From Acanthococcus lagerstroemiae (lineage: Eukaryota; Arthropoda; Insecta; Hemiptera; Eriococcidae), in the NCBI GenBank assembly GCA_031841125.1, contig CM063107.1, positions 69,017,814 to 69,081,813 of the forward strand: DNA of 64,000 nt, read 5' to 3'. This document shows positions 1 through 12,397 of this stretch, piece after piece (the stretch's first letter is position 1; every line of letters begins with the position of its first letter). The notes below the pieces were generated by a model. It ran no database searches, was not told the origin of the DNA, and saw only the letters and a program-made list of their open reading frames with translations. Both the position numbers and the translations under genes were made by a program.

Positions 1-1570
1 TGTAAAGGTTCAAGGGATAAATACGCGGAGGGGACGAGGGGAAGGAGGAATAGAGACTGTCTGAAAACATCTCGATAGGCTAGTTCACTTACTGATCAGG
101 CATCGTAATTGACCGTTGGGGAGTGAAGAATCAAAACAAAAGAACGTAGGAGGGGGCATTATACAAAAACGGTACACTTCAGTTACCAGCATATATCTTA
201 AATGTTGAACACATTGGAGGACCTAACTTTCAATGGTTTCATAGAGCATTATCTCCTTCCCCTTTTCAAACCACGAGAATTAACAAATATAAGCCTCTTC
301 AACAGTCCAACAAATCAAAGAGACTGAACGTTCCATCGCCGTATCTCTGGCCACTTACATCCTCAAATCTTCATGAGACATGCATCATATGACCCCCAGA
401 AAAGTGCAAGACTGGCGAACTGACTTCACGTTTTACGCTGCTGAGTGGCTGCACTGCTTCAATTCTACAATAAGAACGCCATCCACGGACAGACTTTGAA
501 TTTCAGCCAGAGACAGTCTGCAAATAGAAATCTACAAAAATTGCAGTTCTAACAATTTTCTGTGTCCATCGCCGTGGTTTATCAAGATAACTAACACAGT
601 TACGAAGATGAAAAAACTGAGAGTGAATTATTCAGTCAGTAAGTACTTCAATATGGAAATACCAGACCATGTCCGCCAAAATCCCACTTGTTATAACGAA
701 ACTTTGATTTTCTTCTATTTATCCGTAACACATGCACAGATGTGTGCGGAAATTATCTTGAGTAGCAAAATTGCAAATTACGCGTCTCCAGTCAGCGGAT
801 GAGCAAATATTTTCATGTATACGTAGACACGATTAATTTAACGCGTGCTTTTCCGACTCGTGGCTTCCCAAAAATGGCACACAAAATTTATGCGGGGCGT
901 GGAGCCGCACTCTGCATCCACAGTCGAGATGAGACTGAAAATGCGAGCGTGAGTTTTTTCGATTCGTACATTTTCCGTGTATCGATGCATCGAACGGTGT
1001 CGTTGACCCAACAGATATTTCTAGTTCGTGTAATTTCTGCGTGTATTCTGCACTCCGACAATCGTTCTAAATACGCATACGATGGTCAAGGAAACTCGAC
1101 ATGTGCCAGAGTTTATTGACTTTTTTCGATAGATTCCTTCACGGCGAATCGCATACACATACATACTCAGCTGATCGTACGAATACCTCTACTCTTTGTG
1201 TATCCGACTATCCACATCCAGTTTCACGGCGCCCCATACGTGTTTTCAAGTTCGCAATCGAGTTGACTGGCTTCTAAACGATTTCGTACAACAGTGAGGA
1301 AGGGAGAAGGAGGAGGAGGGCGGTCCATCAAAAGAAAATCTGCCATAAGTTTTGAAATTCCGACTTGGACAACGGCGCTGCATTTGCAACCATTATGCTC
1401 AAACATTACTGGGCGTCCATCAACAAAATCACGCTGACAAATCATAGCTGAGCAGCACTTACAGCGTTATCTATCGAAAAAGCGGAACTTCAAAAATATT
1501 CTTCAAATTGTCGCCTATATGACAGACAGTATACTAAGCGACATAGCCATCAAATGACAGAATATGCTAA
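1..1570. other. No gene or repeat recognised
   Basis: Mixed-composition, probably intergenic or intronic DNA. Open frames at 608-802 and 799-1119 are short, have no recognisable motif, and are in a CpG-containing but non-repetitive stretch. I see no promoter, splice pair or RNA gene that I can defend here. Confidence 0.4.
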
Positions 1571-1856
1571 ATGTGGCGCAACCAAGAGGGACGCAGGGGG
1601 ATAATGCATATAAGCTTACAAGTTGACGAGTTGACAAATGAAATAAATTTGACATAGAAACAGAAATGTTTAATTTTACGTAGTTTGTATCTCCACGTAT
1701 TGCGTTGTCTTAGCGTTGTCCGGTTAAACAAGATAAAAATAAAAGGTTGAGTTTTGTACTAATTTTGTCACCCCCCCCCCCCCAAAAAAAAGGGTATGTA
1801 CTAAGTCAACTCAAAATTCTAACACCCCGTAAAAAAATTTCCTGGTTGCGCCACTG
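1571..1856. mobile_element. Short terminal-inverted-repeat element (MITE-like)
   Basis: The ends are inverted: gtggcgcaaccaag near 1573 and cctggttgcgccactg ending at 1856. The interior carries a run of 13 C at 1771-1783. The terminal motif resembles the CAGTGGCG ends of the elements at 19762 and 53261, so a hAT-like non-autonomous element is likely. The flanking 8-mers (tatgctaa and tccctatc) do not match, so no target duplication supports the exact ends. Confidence 0.55.
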
Positions 1857-3164
1857 TCCCTATCCAAAAAGATCCCTAAGGACCCTCGGTAACGAAATAA
1901 ACTAAAACCAAAAATGGGCCCACATTCGTATAGATCAGATTAATACTACCAATCTTCGCTCCACACTAAAGGTTCGAATAAATTACATGACTTTTGTTGG
2001 GGAGAAGGGGCGCTACTAAAACAGTGCCAACTTTATGTGCACATACGAAGCGTTAGTGAAACCGTTCGACTTCCCCCCCCCCCCAGAAAACCCTATTAAA
2101 GTTACGTAACCTTTTAGTTTGCTTACAAGGAAAAATATACACATGGACTCCCCTTCCCAAATTGTCCGAGCTTTTTTGGGAAACCGTACCAGAAATTATG
2201 ACTCTTCTCAGAAAAGCTGTCTGGCCTCTTCTCTCCGATCGTCTGGTTTTTTTTTTTTATTTAGGAGGGGATGTGAAACATAATCAGTACTTTCTTGTTA
2301 CGCACATGAAGAGTCAGCACATCTGACCTTTTTGTAAGGAGCCTTAACAGAGTCGTGTGATTCATAAAAAGAAGAAAATGGGACTCAACATACTCGGGGT
2401 GCTTCAGCTTTGAATTTACAAATGAGAACATATCAAACGAAGTATGAAAATAGGGGTTTTCTTGGGCCGCTGATTTCAAACATTCTTTCAGATTTACGAT
2501 CCGATCATAATTTTGTGGTCCCAAATCCGAATTTCAAATTTCACTCATGAAGTAGGTAGAATTGAATTTTCCCTAAAGAATTCGAACAAAGTGTCGAAGC
2601 GAGGTTTTTTGGGTCGCTGATTTCGAAAATATAAGATTTTTTAGGTAGTCGCAATTTAAACACCTTTGTCCACTGCAATAGAGAAATTGAAATTCCAAGA
2701 CCCAAATCAAAGTCGTATCATAAATCCTACACAATTTTTCAAGTGAAATTCAGATTTTGGACCATGAAATCGGAGCTTCAAAAACCTGAATGAATTGTAT
2801 TTAAACATCAGCGACTTCGGAAATCCCTATTTCGATACTTCGTTGATACATTCTGATTGAAAATCCAAAATTGGTAGAACGTTCCAGCCCCTTTTCGAAA
2901 GACAGATAATTTCTCACGATCCTGCTTCATCGCACATCGATTCGACTTGCGGTCAAAAACAAAGAAAGGACAGATTTCATTAGACACCCTGTATATATTA
3001 CAATCTTGACACTCCGTTGCTGGCAATCTACAATGGAAGACAAATCACAAGTCTACCATAGTAGACGAGACGAAATTTGATCACATGCTTACCATAGTAG
3101 ATCTCTGATTTTTTGTCGAAGTTCAACCCAACTATTAGTCTCGGTAACTGATTTCCAATAAATA
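1857..3164. other. No gene seen; AT-rich with homopolymer tracts
   Basis: Non-coding by inspection. It holds a 12-C run at 2073-2084 and a poly-T tract near 2250. ORFs at 2261-2524 and 2808-3026 (minus strand) have no recognisable domain and are treated as chance. Confidence 0.4.
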
Positions 3165-3435
3165 GTGGTGTGGAGGGCCGTATGGCGATGCACGCATGCC
3201 AAAGTGGCCCCTATGACACCGCACCCCGGTCCCGGAAACTACCCGGAGGGACGCTTTGAGGCCGGCCCGAGCCACCATTTCTCCTTCCCGCAACGGTGCG
3301 CGCGTCCTACCAGGGCCACCATGGGGTTCCCTGCTGACCGAGGTCCGCACTCCCTGAGCGCTCGCCTGGAACTTGGGGGAAAACTGAAAGAAGGAAACCA
3401 AATGGAATATCTGCGGCTGGCAAGTAAGCCTTAGG
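3165..3435. other. GC-rich island, open on both strands
   Basis: About 270 bp at roughly 60-65 percent GC in otherwise AT-rich DNA. It is open on the plus strand (3165-3434) and on the minus strand (3135-3458). Neither product shows a motif I recognise; the minus-strand product is rich in Arg, Gly and His. High GC alone removes stop codons, so openness is weak evidence for coding. It could be a fragment of a mobile element, a captured exon, or DNA of other origin. Confidence 0.4.
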
Positions 3436-4418
3436 GACTTACCAAAAAAGTAAAACAATTCAAATTCGAGTATTAATTGAAAGAAGAAGGCAATACGTGT
3501 TTGAGGACCTTCTCAAACTCACTTATGTAGTTTTCTATTCAGAGGTTTTTTTACTTTTTTGAACTTGGGATGAGGTAAAGAGCATAATATCAAATCCACA
3601 ACCACCCATTTCTGCTCTTCCAAAGACTGTTAGTCCTCATCACCCGCTTTCTCATTCAATTATTATTCGAATTTGAGTTAGTTTCACTTTTTCGTGAGTC
3701 CTTCACTTTCGAGCCTCAGATCCACAGATTCCATTCAGTCCGCCCACCCCAGTCCAAATTTAGCTACCCGTACTCAAATCTCACACAAGCATTTCTCGAA
3801 TCTTAGGTACATCTTTTCGAACATGGGAGGGAATAAGGAAAATACTCGCAGCCTCACGTCCTCCTCCACTATTTCTTACTCTTTCCGGTACTATGTGCTG
3901 GACTTACTAAAGTTTGGGCGCGTCCATGGGAGTGTTTGATAATTAAACTGGTAATAAAAGGCTACATAAAACGCATATTCGACGGTCTAATGGACACCTG
4001 TGTTAACTAACATTCTGGTCAAAACGGAGTTAGTGTATAGATCTAAAGCCGAAAGTGTAAGCTATCCGGTGGTACACGCAAAACAGCTGAAAACTTATTA
4101 TTTGGATCGCTAGAGAGTACTTTCCGACTGAACTAACTGATAAAGTTATACGTTGAGGAAAATTTTCAAAACGCTCTCATGCAGACTTTCATTTTTGTTA
4201 GTTAGCACGAGTGTCCATGAAATCATCGACATCCTGCAGCTTTAACTTGATCTCCACTTTTCCCGCGATATCTATTACAACTGGCAGCAATGCTTCCTCA
4301 ATTTCTTCTTTCTTTTTTGGGGTTCCATAGATGATAACATTTTCCGGCTGTATTGGTCTACCTCGTCAATGCGTGCTCACAATAGTGTTTACCAAATTTT
4401 CATTATTCGCGCTCAGAT
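3436..4418. other. No gene or repeat recognised
   Basis: AT-rich, low-complexity in places. The ORF at 3694-3939 (plus) is Ser/Thr-rich without a domain. Nothing else supportable. Confidence 0.35.
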
Positions 4419-4675
4419 CAGGGCTGTACCAACGGGGAGAGGGGTGTCACACCCCATCGGCAGAAAAAAAACGAAGACAATGGGTTGATACGGAAAGGAA
4501 GGTGCCATATTTTCTGTCAGTAAAAAGTATGAAAATAAATTTCAAAAAAAGTGGAAATTCTCGTCATATACATGTAGGCAATTGGATAAATTTGGGGTAT
4601 TTGCAGCCCCCCACCAAGAAAAAATGTATCTTGATCGCAAAACACCCCCTTACTTAAATCCTGTGTATAGCCCTG
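4419..4675. mobile_element. hAT-like MITE with 8-bp target duplication
   Basis: A 257-bp element with inverted ends cagggctgtac (4419) and gtatagccctg (ending 4675). It is flanked by gctcagat on the left and gctcaaat on the right, a 7 of 8 match, which is the duplication length expected of hAT transposases. The interior has no coding capacity, so it must have moved with a transposase supplied elsewhere. Confidence 0.8.
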
Positions 4676-6489
4676 GCTCAAATTCTCGATCTACGTTTTC
4701 GACTGGTTTTTAGACATCGAAACCATGTGGAGTTCTGCATATTCTTGCATCTTGTTTCATGAAATAGTCAATTTCAGGGAAGTTAACAACACATTCGACT
4801 TGTACAAAACTAAACCGGTTTCAAACGCTGCAGCTGGATGCGTAAACGTAAGCCTATTTGCTAGCGCACTATCACACCTACCGATAGTGGGCGATAAGTT
4901 ACGATAAATTCGCATTCAATCTGTCCAATTACACCAGTGTACGTGCGTCATTCGTATACATATGTACATGTTGTGTGTTTGTGTGTGTGTGTTCTCTCTA
5001 TGCCCTTTGGAATGTTCCGCCGATAACCTTCGGGAAAGAACAACTTTTCGCGGAGATCTTCAGCGTAATATCCGGAAATCGAACGACGAGAACGTTCTCG
5101 CGTGCGACTTGATCTGTGCGGGGGCATTTATCGCACGTAGCGCACACACCAACTTACGATATCGCGCCACGGCTACAGCGACGACATACATGCACACACA
5201 TGTCATACGGAAAAACATTTTAACCGGAAAAATGGTGAGTGCAGAACGGAAAACACACACACACGTTATCTAGCCAGCAACGGAAAGGATGAAGAGTGGT
5301 GGTATCCGTACCTCAGCCTCAGATCGAAAAGCATCACGCGAGATCACACGTGGTCGTGGGAACGTGTTTTTTCATTCGAGTTTCCGTGAGTCGTAATTCG
5401 GAAAATCACATATGTACATCATCATCATCGGCCACGTGCGGCTTTTTTCGAACCTCATTTTTGTCTCAGCTCTCGGCCTCTCCGGCCAGCCTCATTTCTT
5501 CTGTCTCGTCTTCCGAACCGGCTTCTCCGAGTGGGCTACATATACTTGGCTGTATTTTCGCTGTACATGCATTCATGGGTCATGACGAGGGAAGGGCAGG
5601 GGAGAGAGACAGAGAAAGAAACAGAGAACAACATTGCACAACCATTATCGTTACATTTTACATTTAATAAATTATTTAGCCACATTAATTTTGTAAGTAT
5701 AACGAACGCCTTTTACATAACCAGCGAGCCGAGCGACGCCGACGACGAGAAATGATTTGGGCGAATGGGCGCGCGTTCGAGTGCCGAACACAATAGCGAA
5801 ATCGGGGAAACCATTTGGCCCCGATATTTTCTCTCTCACTCAGTCTTTCTCTCGCCAGTCGTTTTCTCTCCAAACGCAACTATACACGCAGCCACTTCCT
5901 AGGTTTCACTTTTTTCAGTTCGATATTACGAATGTTGTCCGCGAATACGACAAAACGCAGCCCGTCTGTCGACTCTCATAAAATGGATCTCGTATATCAA
6001 ATACAAACACACACCAACACACACCTTTTTCTCTCACTGGCTAACACTTATAGAGTACACAGTGGTCTCTCTCCCACTCACATCATAAACTTCTTTCTCT
6101 CTCGCTCTCGCTCACTCCCCCTCCCTTTCTCCGTCTCATAAGCCGTTACGTAAATTCGAGAGAACTGAAACCGTATAGACAGTTTCTTCATTGAAAAAAA
6201 AAAAAACTTTTCCATTGTTTTTCATCTGCTCAAATAATTATTTTATTGTTCCTGTATCGAAAGTCGTTTCGGCGAGAAAAATTCCGTAAGATTTTTAGAC
6301 GTAAGAATACACGTTACAACAGTTTCACTTTAGATGAAAGTTTTGAGAAACTGAACTGAGGCATCTGAATGACCAAAATAAAAATAACGCTGGACAAAAT
6401 AGAGATCGCACACCCAAGTTCGCACCTGGCAGTGAGGACCAACACAAAAACAATCAGTGACAAACTGAAGGTAGTCCAGTTATTTTAGG
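4676..6489. other. CpG-richer unique block with CA and pyrimidine tracts
   Basis: Contains GT/AC microsatellites (about 4975-4992 and 5252-5264) and long pyrimidine tracts (5826-5870, 6020-6140) full of ctctct. CpG is frequent from 4920 to 5960. The mutually overlapping ORFs on both strands (5060-6141) follow from composition. The block could be a promoter or 5' untranslated region, but no specific TATA or initiator arrangement or splice donor is convincing. Confidence 0.35.
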
Positions 6490-7675
6490 AAATGAAAAGG
6501 GAAAAATTGCTGCAGAGTTGAAACTTGGCATGATTCTCAAGGACAACTCCCTAATAAACAAACTAAAAAACTCCGCCCCGCAGGGGTGAGCGTGACCCCC
6601 TAGAGCTCGAAAACCGTACCGAAAAACAGTTTTTTGACAGAAGCTCCGCAAAAATTGATTTTTATGCGAAAATACTTCTTATCTACATTAAAGAGCATAA
6701 AATTCTCTACAAAAAAGGTCTGTTTTACTTTCGTCCTAGGATCAAAACTGACCGAGATAATCGACCAAGAAATATCCCAAAATCATCAATACCTCGCCCT
6801 CGTAGTGTTCATACTCATAAATCATTAAAAATCCCTTTCTCCCTCCCTATATTCCATCATCCAGAGAATACTCTTTTTTTGTTCGTTTTTTCTGTCTTCT
6901 CATTTTATTCCCTCTTATAAAATGTACTAGGAGGCGCGTTAGCGAAATAATAACAATATTGTAATGCATGCAGAAATATATGATTAGTATTTACAATGCG
7001 GTATAAGTACAGAGGGGGGAGGATATAAAGTGATAATGTAAAAAAAACAAAAACATGTGTATATTATACAAAATTTAGCACAGAAAAGGGGGAAATTATA
7101 ATAAAAATAGATCTTCAGTATCTGAATCGTCTGAAACTGCACTCTCACACGAATTTATACACCCATTCCCTTTGCAGACACACATATGGCTGCTGAAAAT
7201 TCCAACTTTTCTGCAACCACATGCTACTGAACAACCTCTCACACATGCAAATATATTATTTTCATTACATTTTTGGGTGCTGGTTGTTGATTGGTAGTTA
7301 CTGGCCAGAGGCCATTGGATGTCATTACCCAGCCCCACTTCGTTGGCCTATATGAATACTATGAGGTATTGATGATTTTGGAATATTTCTTGGTCGATTA
7401 TCTCCGTCAGTCTTGATCCTAGGACAAAAGTGAAAAAGACCTTTTTTATAGAAAATTTTATGCTCTTTAATTTAGGTAAGAAGTATTTTCGCATATAAAT
7501 CAATATTTGCGGAGCTACGGTCAAAAACTGTTTTTTGATATGGGTTTTCAGCTCTAGCGGGTCACACTCACCCCTGCGGCGCGGGGAGTTTTAGTATGTT
7601 TATTAGGGAGTTGCCCTGGAGAATCGTGCAAAGTTTCAATTCTGCAGCAATTTCCCCCTTTACATGCTATTTTTA
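6490..7675. mobile_element. Foldback element with ~330-bp inverted arms
   Basis: The left arm (about 6490-6825) reappears inverted as the right arm (about 7345-7675) with roughly 80 percent identity. Shared landmarks include ttgctgcaga / tctgcagcaa, the ataaacaaact / agtatgtttat stretch, ctccgccccgcaggggtgag / ctcacccctgcggcgcgggg and gatcctagga near the inner ends. The loop of about 520 bp carries a broken cysteine-rich reading frame (7096-7338). Long inverted arms around a degraded ORF suggest a foldback transposon, or two opposed insertions of one repeat. Confidence 0.75.
7096..7338 (-). pseudogene. C-terminal fragment of a cysteine-rich mobile-element protein
   Basis: The minus-strand frame of 80 codons ends with a Cys cluster (ACVRGCSVACGCRK, then HMCVCKGNGCIN) followed by an acidic tail (SDDSDTED). 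In a second frame just upstream the DNA reads WGWVMTSNGLWP then VTTNQQPAPK. That pairing of a WGW segment, a Pro-rich PAP segment and a C..C.CRK..C..C..C.N tail matches, from memory, an uncharacterised repeat-borne protein family common in insect genomes. The two halves are in different frames and the upstream part stops at the inverted arm near 7345, so this is a frameshifted, truncated remnant. The Cys pattern suggests zinc binding. The exact transposon class is unknown to me. Confidence 0.6.
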
Positions 7676-8097
7676 GGTCTAATATTCCTGGACTAAAAAC
7701 ATCCATCACGTGCAGAATCAAGGTACTGGTGTCATGAAAAAAATTATAAATTTTCATCGTCAGGAAATCCTCTGTTCTGATGGAGATAAAATACCCGCGG
7801 TACAGAACCCTCCCCAATCCAGTTTCAACATCTTTCCAAATGTAATGGGCTGTAAATAAGAACATATCAGGGATGAATAGGGGGTGATCACCTGAGACAC
7901 CTCCCAGGGACAAAATCAAGGTGTTTCGACTTGTTTCATGTCTGTCTGATGAACCATTCCACCAGTGACCTTAACTAAAAAGGTAAATACTGGGTGACTG
8001 ACGCGATACAACCCAGGAATCAATAGCATGAATAATTATACAAACTATAGTTTTAATTGTTCATTTTTGCAAAAGAAATCGTGCATAAATTCACCCA
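7676..8097. other. No gene recognised
   Basis: The minus ORF at 7554-7919 starts outside and runs into the right arm of the 6490-7675 element. Its first 80 residues look protein-like in composition but match no family I know. It might be an upstream part of the element protein or chance. Confidence 0.25.
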
Positions 8098-8290
8098 TTG
8101 AGGGTTCATGTGAAAAACAGTCCTAGTCAGTTTTGAAATTATTTTAACTTTGCCGGCAGATGGCGCTATAAGTTCTCTTCAAGAACTGTCAGCGTGAGTT
8201 TGCTGGCAGACGTTGCCTAGCAAGCGCTATCTGTCTACAAAATTGGAACTTCCAAACTGACTAAGGTGGTTTTTCACATGAACCCTTCAA
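8098..8290. mobile_element. Palindromic MITE, ~190 bp
   Basis: The ends are inverted over about 40 bp: ttgagggttcatgtgaaaaa at 8098 and tttttcacatgaacccttca ending about 8289. Inside is a second inverted pair (gcagatggcgctata near 8157 and tagcaagcgctatctgtct near 8219), so the whole unit can fold as one hairpin. No ORF. The target duplication is not clear. Confidence 0.8.
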
Positions 8291-9367
8291 TTTATTTACA
8301 AATTTGGAAAATTTCAGTTTGCATTTCAATTTTTTGAAGCTCTACTGTTTGTAGGTAAAGTTATTTTTTATCGTTTAATAAATTAGAATCAGTTCTAATA
8401 TTCTTGCAAATTCGTTGTCAAATTCTTTACATCTACAAGTTCTTCTAGATTTCAGTTTTTTGTATAAGTTATTCTGAATTTCCAAAAATTTCTTTCAATT
8501 TGGATTTTTAAAAAATTAAGTAAGTACCCATTTTACACTTTTCCCACACCCTTTACAGAATTAAAATTTTTTGTTACTTCTACAATTTTAAAATTTCTGA
8601 AACAGTAAATTTTTATTTCTTCGACTCCAATTTGTGAAAATTCTACACCTTATTTAGAAATTTTCTTCAATTTCTTAAATATTAAGATTTTTTCATTCCT
8701 TGTCAATTAAAAATTTTTTAGCTGTCCTTGTAATTCAAAAAATTTTCATTCTTTCAATTTACAAAAAATTTTGAATTTCTTTTCATTTATTTATTTTTTG
8801 GCACCCAAGTTTTCATTTTTTCCAAATTTCTTGTAAATTGTCAGTTTTGTTAATTCTGTGTAAATTTCGAATTTTTGAAATTTTTTGCAAATTTGAATTT
8901 TCACATAAATTAAAACTTTTCACATTTCTTGTGAATATTCAATTTTTCTAATTTTTTGTAAATTTCAGATGTTTGTAAATCCTAAAGGTTTTAAATTTTT
9001 TATAAAACCAACCAGTACACGAAGCTATAGTTTCATGATCGAGGAAGAAGGAAAACTGGAAAGTTGCTCGATTTTTAAGAGCACGGTTAAATTACCAAAA
9101 AATTAATCACTTAACTTTCCAGCAGAATTAACAAGAAACTGCATTTTTCAATTTTCTGAATTTCTTCCAGAAATGTTGCTCTGTTTCGGCAGGTCAGTCA
9201 GGCACATAACACACACTCAGATAATCAATCAAATACAGGCTAACAACAAACAACAATAAGAACACCACACACACAGGTATGAGGAGATACGGAGATACAG
9301 AAATAAAGCAACCAAGCCCCGTGCCCTGTAGCGGCTAACCAATGGCTGGACACGAGCGAGTTAAGCG
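8291..9367. other. Very AT-rich, no gene
   Basis: Long stretches of T-rich, low-complexity sequence (8300-9000) in which variants of aatttt, tttgta and tttcaa recur. No supportable ORF or structured element. From 9180 to 9360 composition returns to normal, with CA-rich DNA. Confidence 0.4.
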
Positions 9368-9668
9368 TATAGATGGACGATCGTCAATACTATCGATAGT
9401 TGCCTAAAAAAAAAGTAAATAGTTTTTACAAAAAATTATCGCGATAGTTTTCCAAAACCACCCGACTGTCATACTATCCATTCGTTCAGTTTTTCTCATA
9501 ATAAACTATGATAAACGGCGTTATAGTTAGAAACAGACAATGCTAAACGACACATCACGCTAAGCGGCATATATTTGCAAATAATAGTTGACAGAATTTG
9601 ATATTCCCATAGTCAAAACTATCGACCATCGATAGTCACCAACTATCGACTTTTGCCTGTCTCTAGGT
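9368..9668. repeat. Inverted arrangement of TATCGATAG motifs
   Basis: Near the left end the motif actatcgatagtt occurs at about 9390. Near the right end, inverted variants (accatcgatagtcaccaact and atcgac) fill 9620-9650. Flanks gatggacgatcg (left) and gcctgtctctaggtaag (right) are loosely inverted. The layout fits a short degraded inverted-repeat element of about 300 bp. No coding. Confidence 0.4.
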
Positions 9669-12044
9669 AAGCGTCAGTTAGAGGGTTTGACCACATAATG
9701 GCAATGTAATAAATGTACAGAAGATAATGGGCGGCGGAACAAGGCAATTACAGCCAACAGGTAAGTTACCCTGCCACAGGTAAAGAGAAAATCAACTTTT
9801 AGAATGTTCTGGGCTTGTTACAAAAATACTGGCGTTTTTGGACCTTCGCAGCTTCTTACGCAGACCTTCTCCAATCTTCATTTTTAAGAGCCCTTAGGCC
9901 AATGGTATCGAATTTTGTCCCTTCCCCCATCACACAAAAATGTTTTGTTCACTGCAGTAGTTGTTCATTCGTTTAGTTTTCAGCTTCGCTTCAAAGAAAC
10001 TTACCCTCCTCTCTATCATGTTTAGAAAAACTACAAAGGGGGAATCATTAAGAACGGGAGCTCGTGAACCTTTCGATTATCAAACGGCAGTCTGGCACAG
10101 GCGAAACCTTTAGTAAAAATTCTAGGCTGATAGAAAACGTGACTACACAAAAAATGTACAACCTTCTGTATCTTAAGATAGCGCGAGTTTCTAACACGGT
10201 GTATACTCACATTAACAGCTCTTCTATGCGGAATATTGATTTCAGTATAACTGCCTCACATGGTAGTAACAACGCGGATAATAAATGGAAATTTCGAAAA
10301 ATAATACGATTTCCGCGATGCCACCTACGAAAAATGTAAAAAATACACGCCGTACAGAGAAACGAAAACCGAAAATACAGTCAGGTTCGACTTCCGCTCA
10401 GTTATTTACAATTTTGTCGCATCCTCAAAAGGTCCACAAGTCCACAACGCATCGGTAACGTGTGCGGCCGGTGAACAAGAATTCCTTCGACCAATAATCG
10501 CCTTCATGGAATCGAGGTTTCGAATCCGAACTAAACGATTTCATAATCATTTTCTTTGGTCGTTCGTCTTCTCCGAGCACACGATCATATTTCATAATCA
10601 TCCACCCTAATAAAGGAGCCGCACGAGAGTTCCACTTTCTAAAGTACACTCAAAAAAATAAAATAAAAAATAAAGGTATCCGTCTACATATATACTGTAC
10701 TCTATACAGTACACACATATGTATACTTGCATTAAAAAAAAACTACATGACGTAGACCACACGAAGAACAAACGACGGTGAAAGTAGGTCCCAACGAAGA
10801 TTTCAATATAGCTCCAATAATACTCCCGAGAAATAAGGTCGACCTCAAACGAGCACGGCGACGTTGTGTAATGCTTACAACGCACCCGTATTAACCGTAA
10901 TGTGTACCTTTTTCTTTTCTTTTTCCTTTTTTTTTTTACTAATAAAATGGCGCGCGTACTTATACCGAAGCGAATGCATAAAAATTCGGAGTAAATATTC
11001 GTTTCAACGCAATTTTCGACAATTTTCGACAACAATTTGGAAGAAATGCAGGTAGTATATACACAGCAGTTGCCCCCATATTCTTCTGGTTCACATTTCA
11101 CCATCAGCTTTTCGATGTGTGAAGTACAAAAGGGGAACGCGAGCTCCAACATCGCTAGACGATAAAAATACTTCGTCTGACCCAGACTATCGTTAAGAAA
11201 TGATAATTCGACACTTCATTGTCAATTCGGTGATACGAAATTATGAAAACCTGCCATTATTCGTTCTCTCGAATAAAACAGAATACACGGAATACCTGGC
11301 TCGACATACCATCACGAGTCCACGAAAGAAGTGTATACCTACGTACAAAAGATCGGTATTCACCAGGTAGAGAAGTACCTCAAGTCTAAGCCTTCCGTAT
11401 CATTTACACATCGTACTCGCTATCTAGTAAGGTAAACTGTAGCAGGTAGTCGTACCCGACGATCGAAAGAGACATTCGTAATTTCGAGCCGAGGGGCTGG
11501 AAACTCACCTCATGACTGAAGTTAGCACTACCTGTGGGCTCATCCAACTACTTCGTCAATACGTACCCCGGGGTACGAAAGAAAAAGGAACATCCGGGGA
11601 AGTCAGCCCTGTCTATACATTTGAAAATGTTTCTTACCAGCACGGCAAAGCCATGAACCCATAATGAAGGAATGAAAAGCCTCAAAACGACAAACCAGCG
11701 CAGCAAAGCGAGTTCTGTCGGTAAAATTAGGTCAAAAATGCCGACTAGGTTACAAAAATTTTCTGTGCAAGCAAAATACAGCTCAACAATTTGCACATTT
11801 TGCCAAGTAATGTTCAAACCCTCGGGGAAGGTGGTGTACGAAAACTTCCAAAAATTGCCGATTCGGTACAAGCCATTTCCACATTTTAAATTTTGCCGAC
11901 TGACATTGAAAATGCCGATCTATTCCTTTCCAGAAAAAAAAAGCAACGAATTAACGATGTTTTTTTATTCGTTGCCGACTACTAGCCCAAAATGCTGACA
12001 AACTGGTTGAATTTACCGAAGAAGATTCGTAACCCCTCGGTCCG
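9669..12044. other. No gene recognised
   Basis: Mostly unique AT-rich DNA. ORFs at 10607-11152 (minus), 11548-11871 (minus) and 11672-11998 (plus) have no domain; the first is Tyr/Phe/Cys-rich, as expected from T-rich antisense. A splice-donor-like aggtgagtttcc lies on the minus strand at 11504-11515 but has no paired exon that I can show. The string ggtccgcccctga at 12039-12051 looks like the right end of a hAT-like element whose left end I could not find. Confidence 0.35.
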
Positions 12045-12397
12045 CCCCTGATGAACCAGTTGTATGAAGAAGGGGAGAAAAAAAGCTATCATTTCAGACG
12101 CCCAAATCAGCGAAATTTCATAACATCAGTCATCATCACCATTCATTTTCGTCATCAAAGGCAACAAACTTGAATAAACAGATACGTGTACTTTGTAACC
12201 CGCCTCGTGCTGCTGACCATTATCCGATTATTACGTCAAATTGAACACATTACGCTCGAGGAATAGAATCAGACTCACCTGAAACAAAAAAACACAAGAA
12301 ATGTAAAGAACATCTCAAAATACACAGCAGAAAATTTTACAAAATAAAACGAACACATGATGCTTTTGCATCAGTTGTTGTTCAGGAACTCGGTTCC
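12045..12397 (-). other. Duplicated splice-like block, copy A
   Basis: This block is about 75 percent identical to 35595-35945 over roughly 350 bp. On the minus strand it reads tgtgtattttgag, then an ATG (12302-12304), a T-rich 32-base run, then CAG and GTGAGT at the boundary near 12280. Read as protein, the ATG gives a short hydrophobic start (MFFTFLVFFCF). Two readings are possible: a first coding exon with a signal-peptide start followed by a 5' splice site, or a pyrimidine tract with adjacent 3' and 5' splice sites (a recursive splice site). Conservation continues about 230 bp beyond the putative donor and about 90 bp before the ATG, so the unit duplicated is larger than one exon. No downstream exons were recognised. 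Confidence 0.45.

Noticed and set aside
9368..9668. TATCGATA clusters as DREF-type promoter elements
   Set aside because: The motifs are arranged as an inverted repeat without any nearby promoter or exon, so a degraded repeat is more likely than regulation.
10607..11152. 181-codon minus-strand ORF, longest in the window
   Set aside because: Composition is dominated by Tyr, Phe, Cys and Lys from AT-rich tracts (including a KKKRKKKRKR run from poly-T), with no domain.
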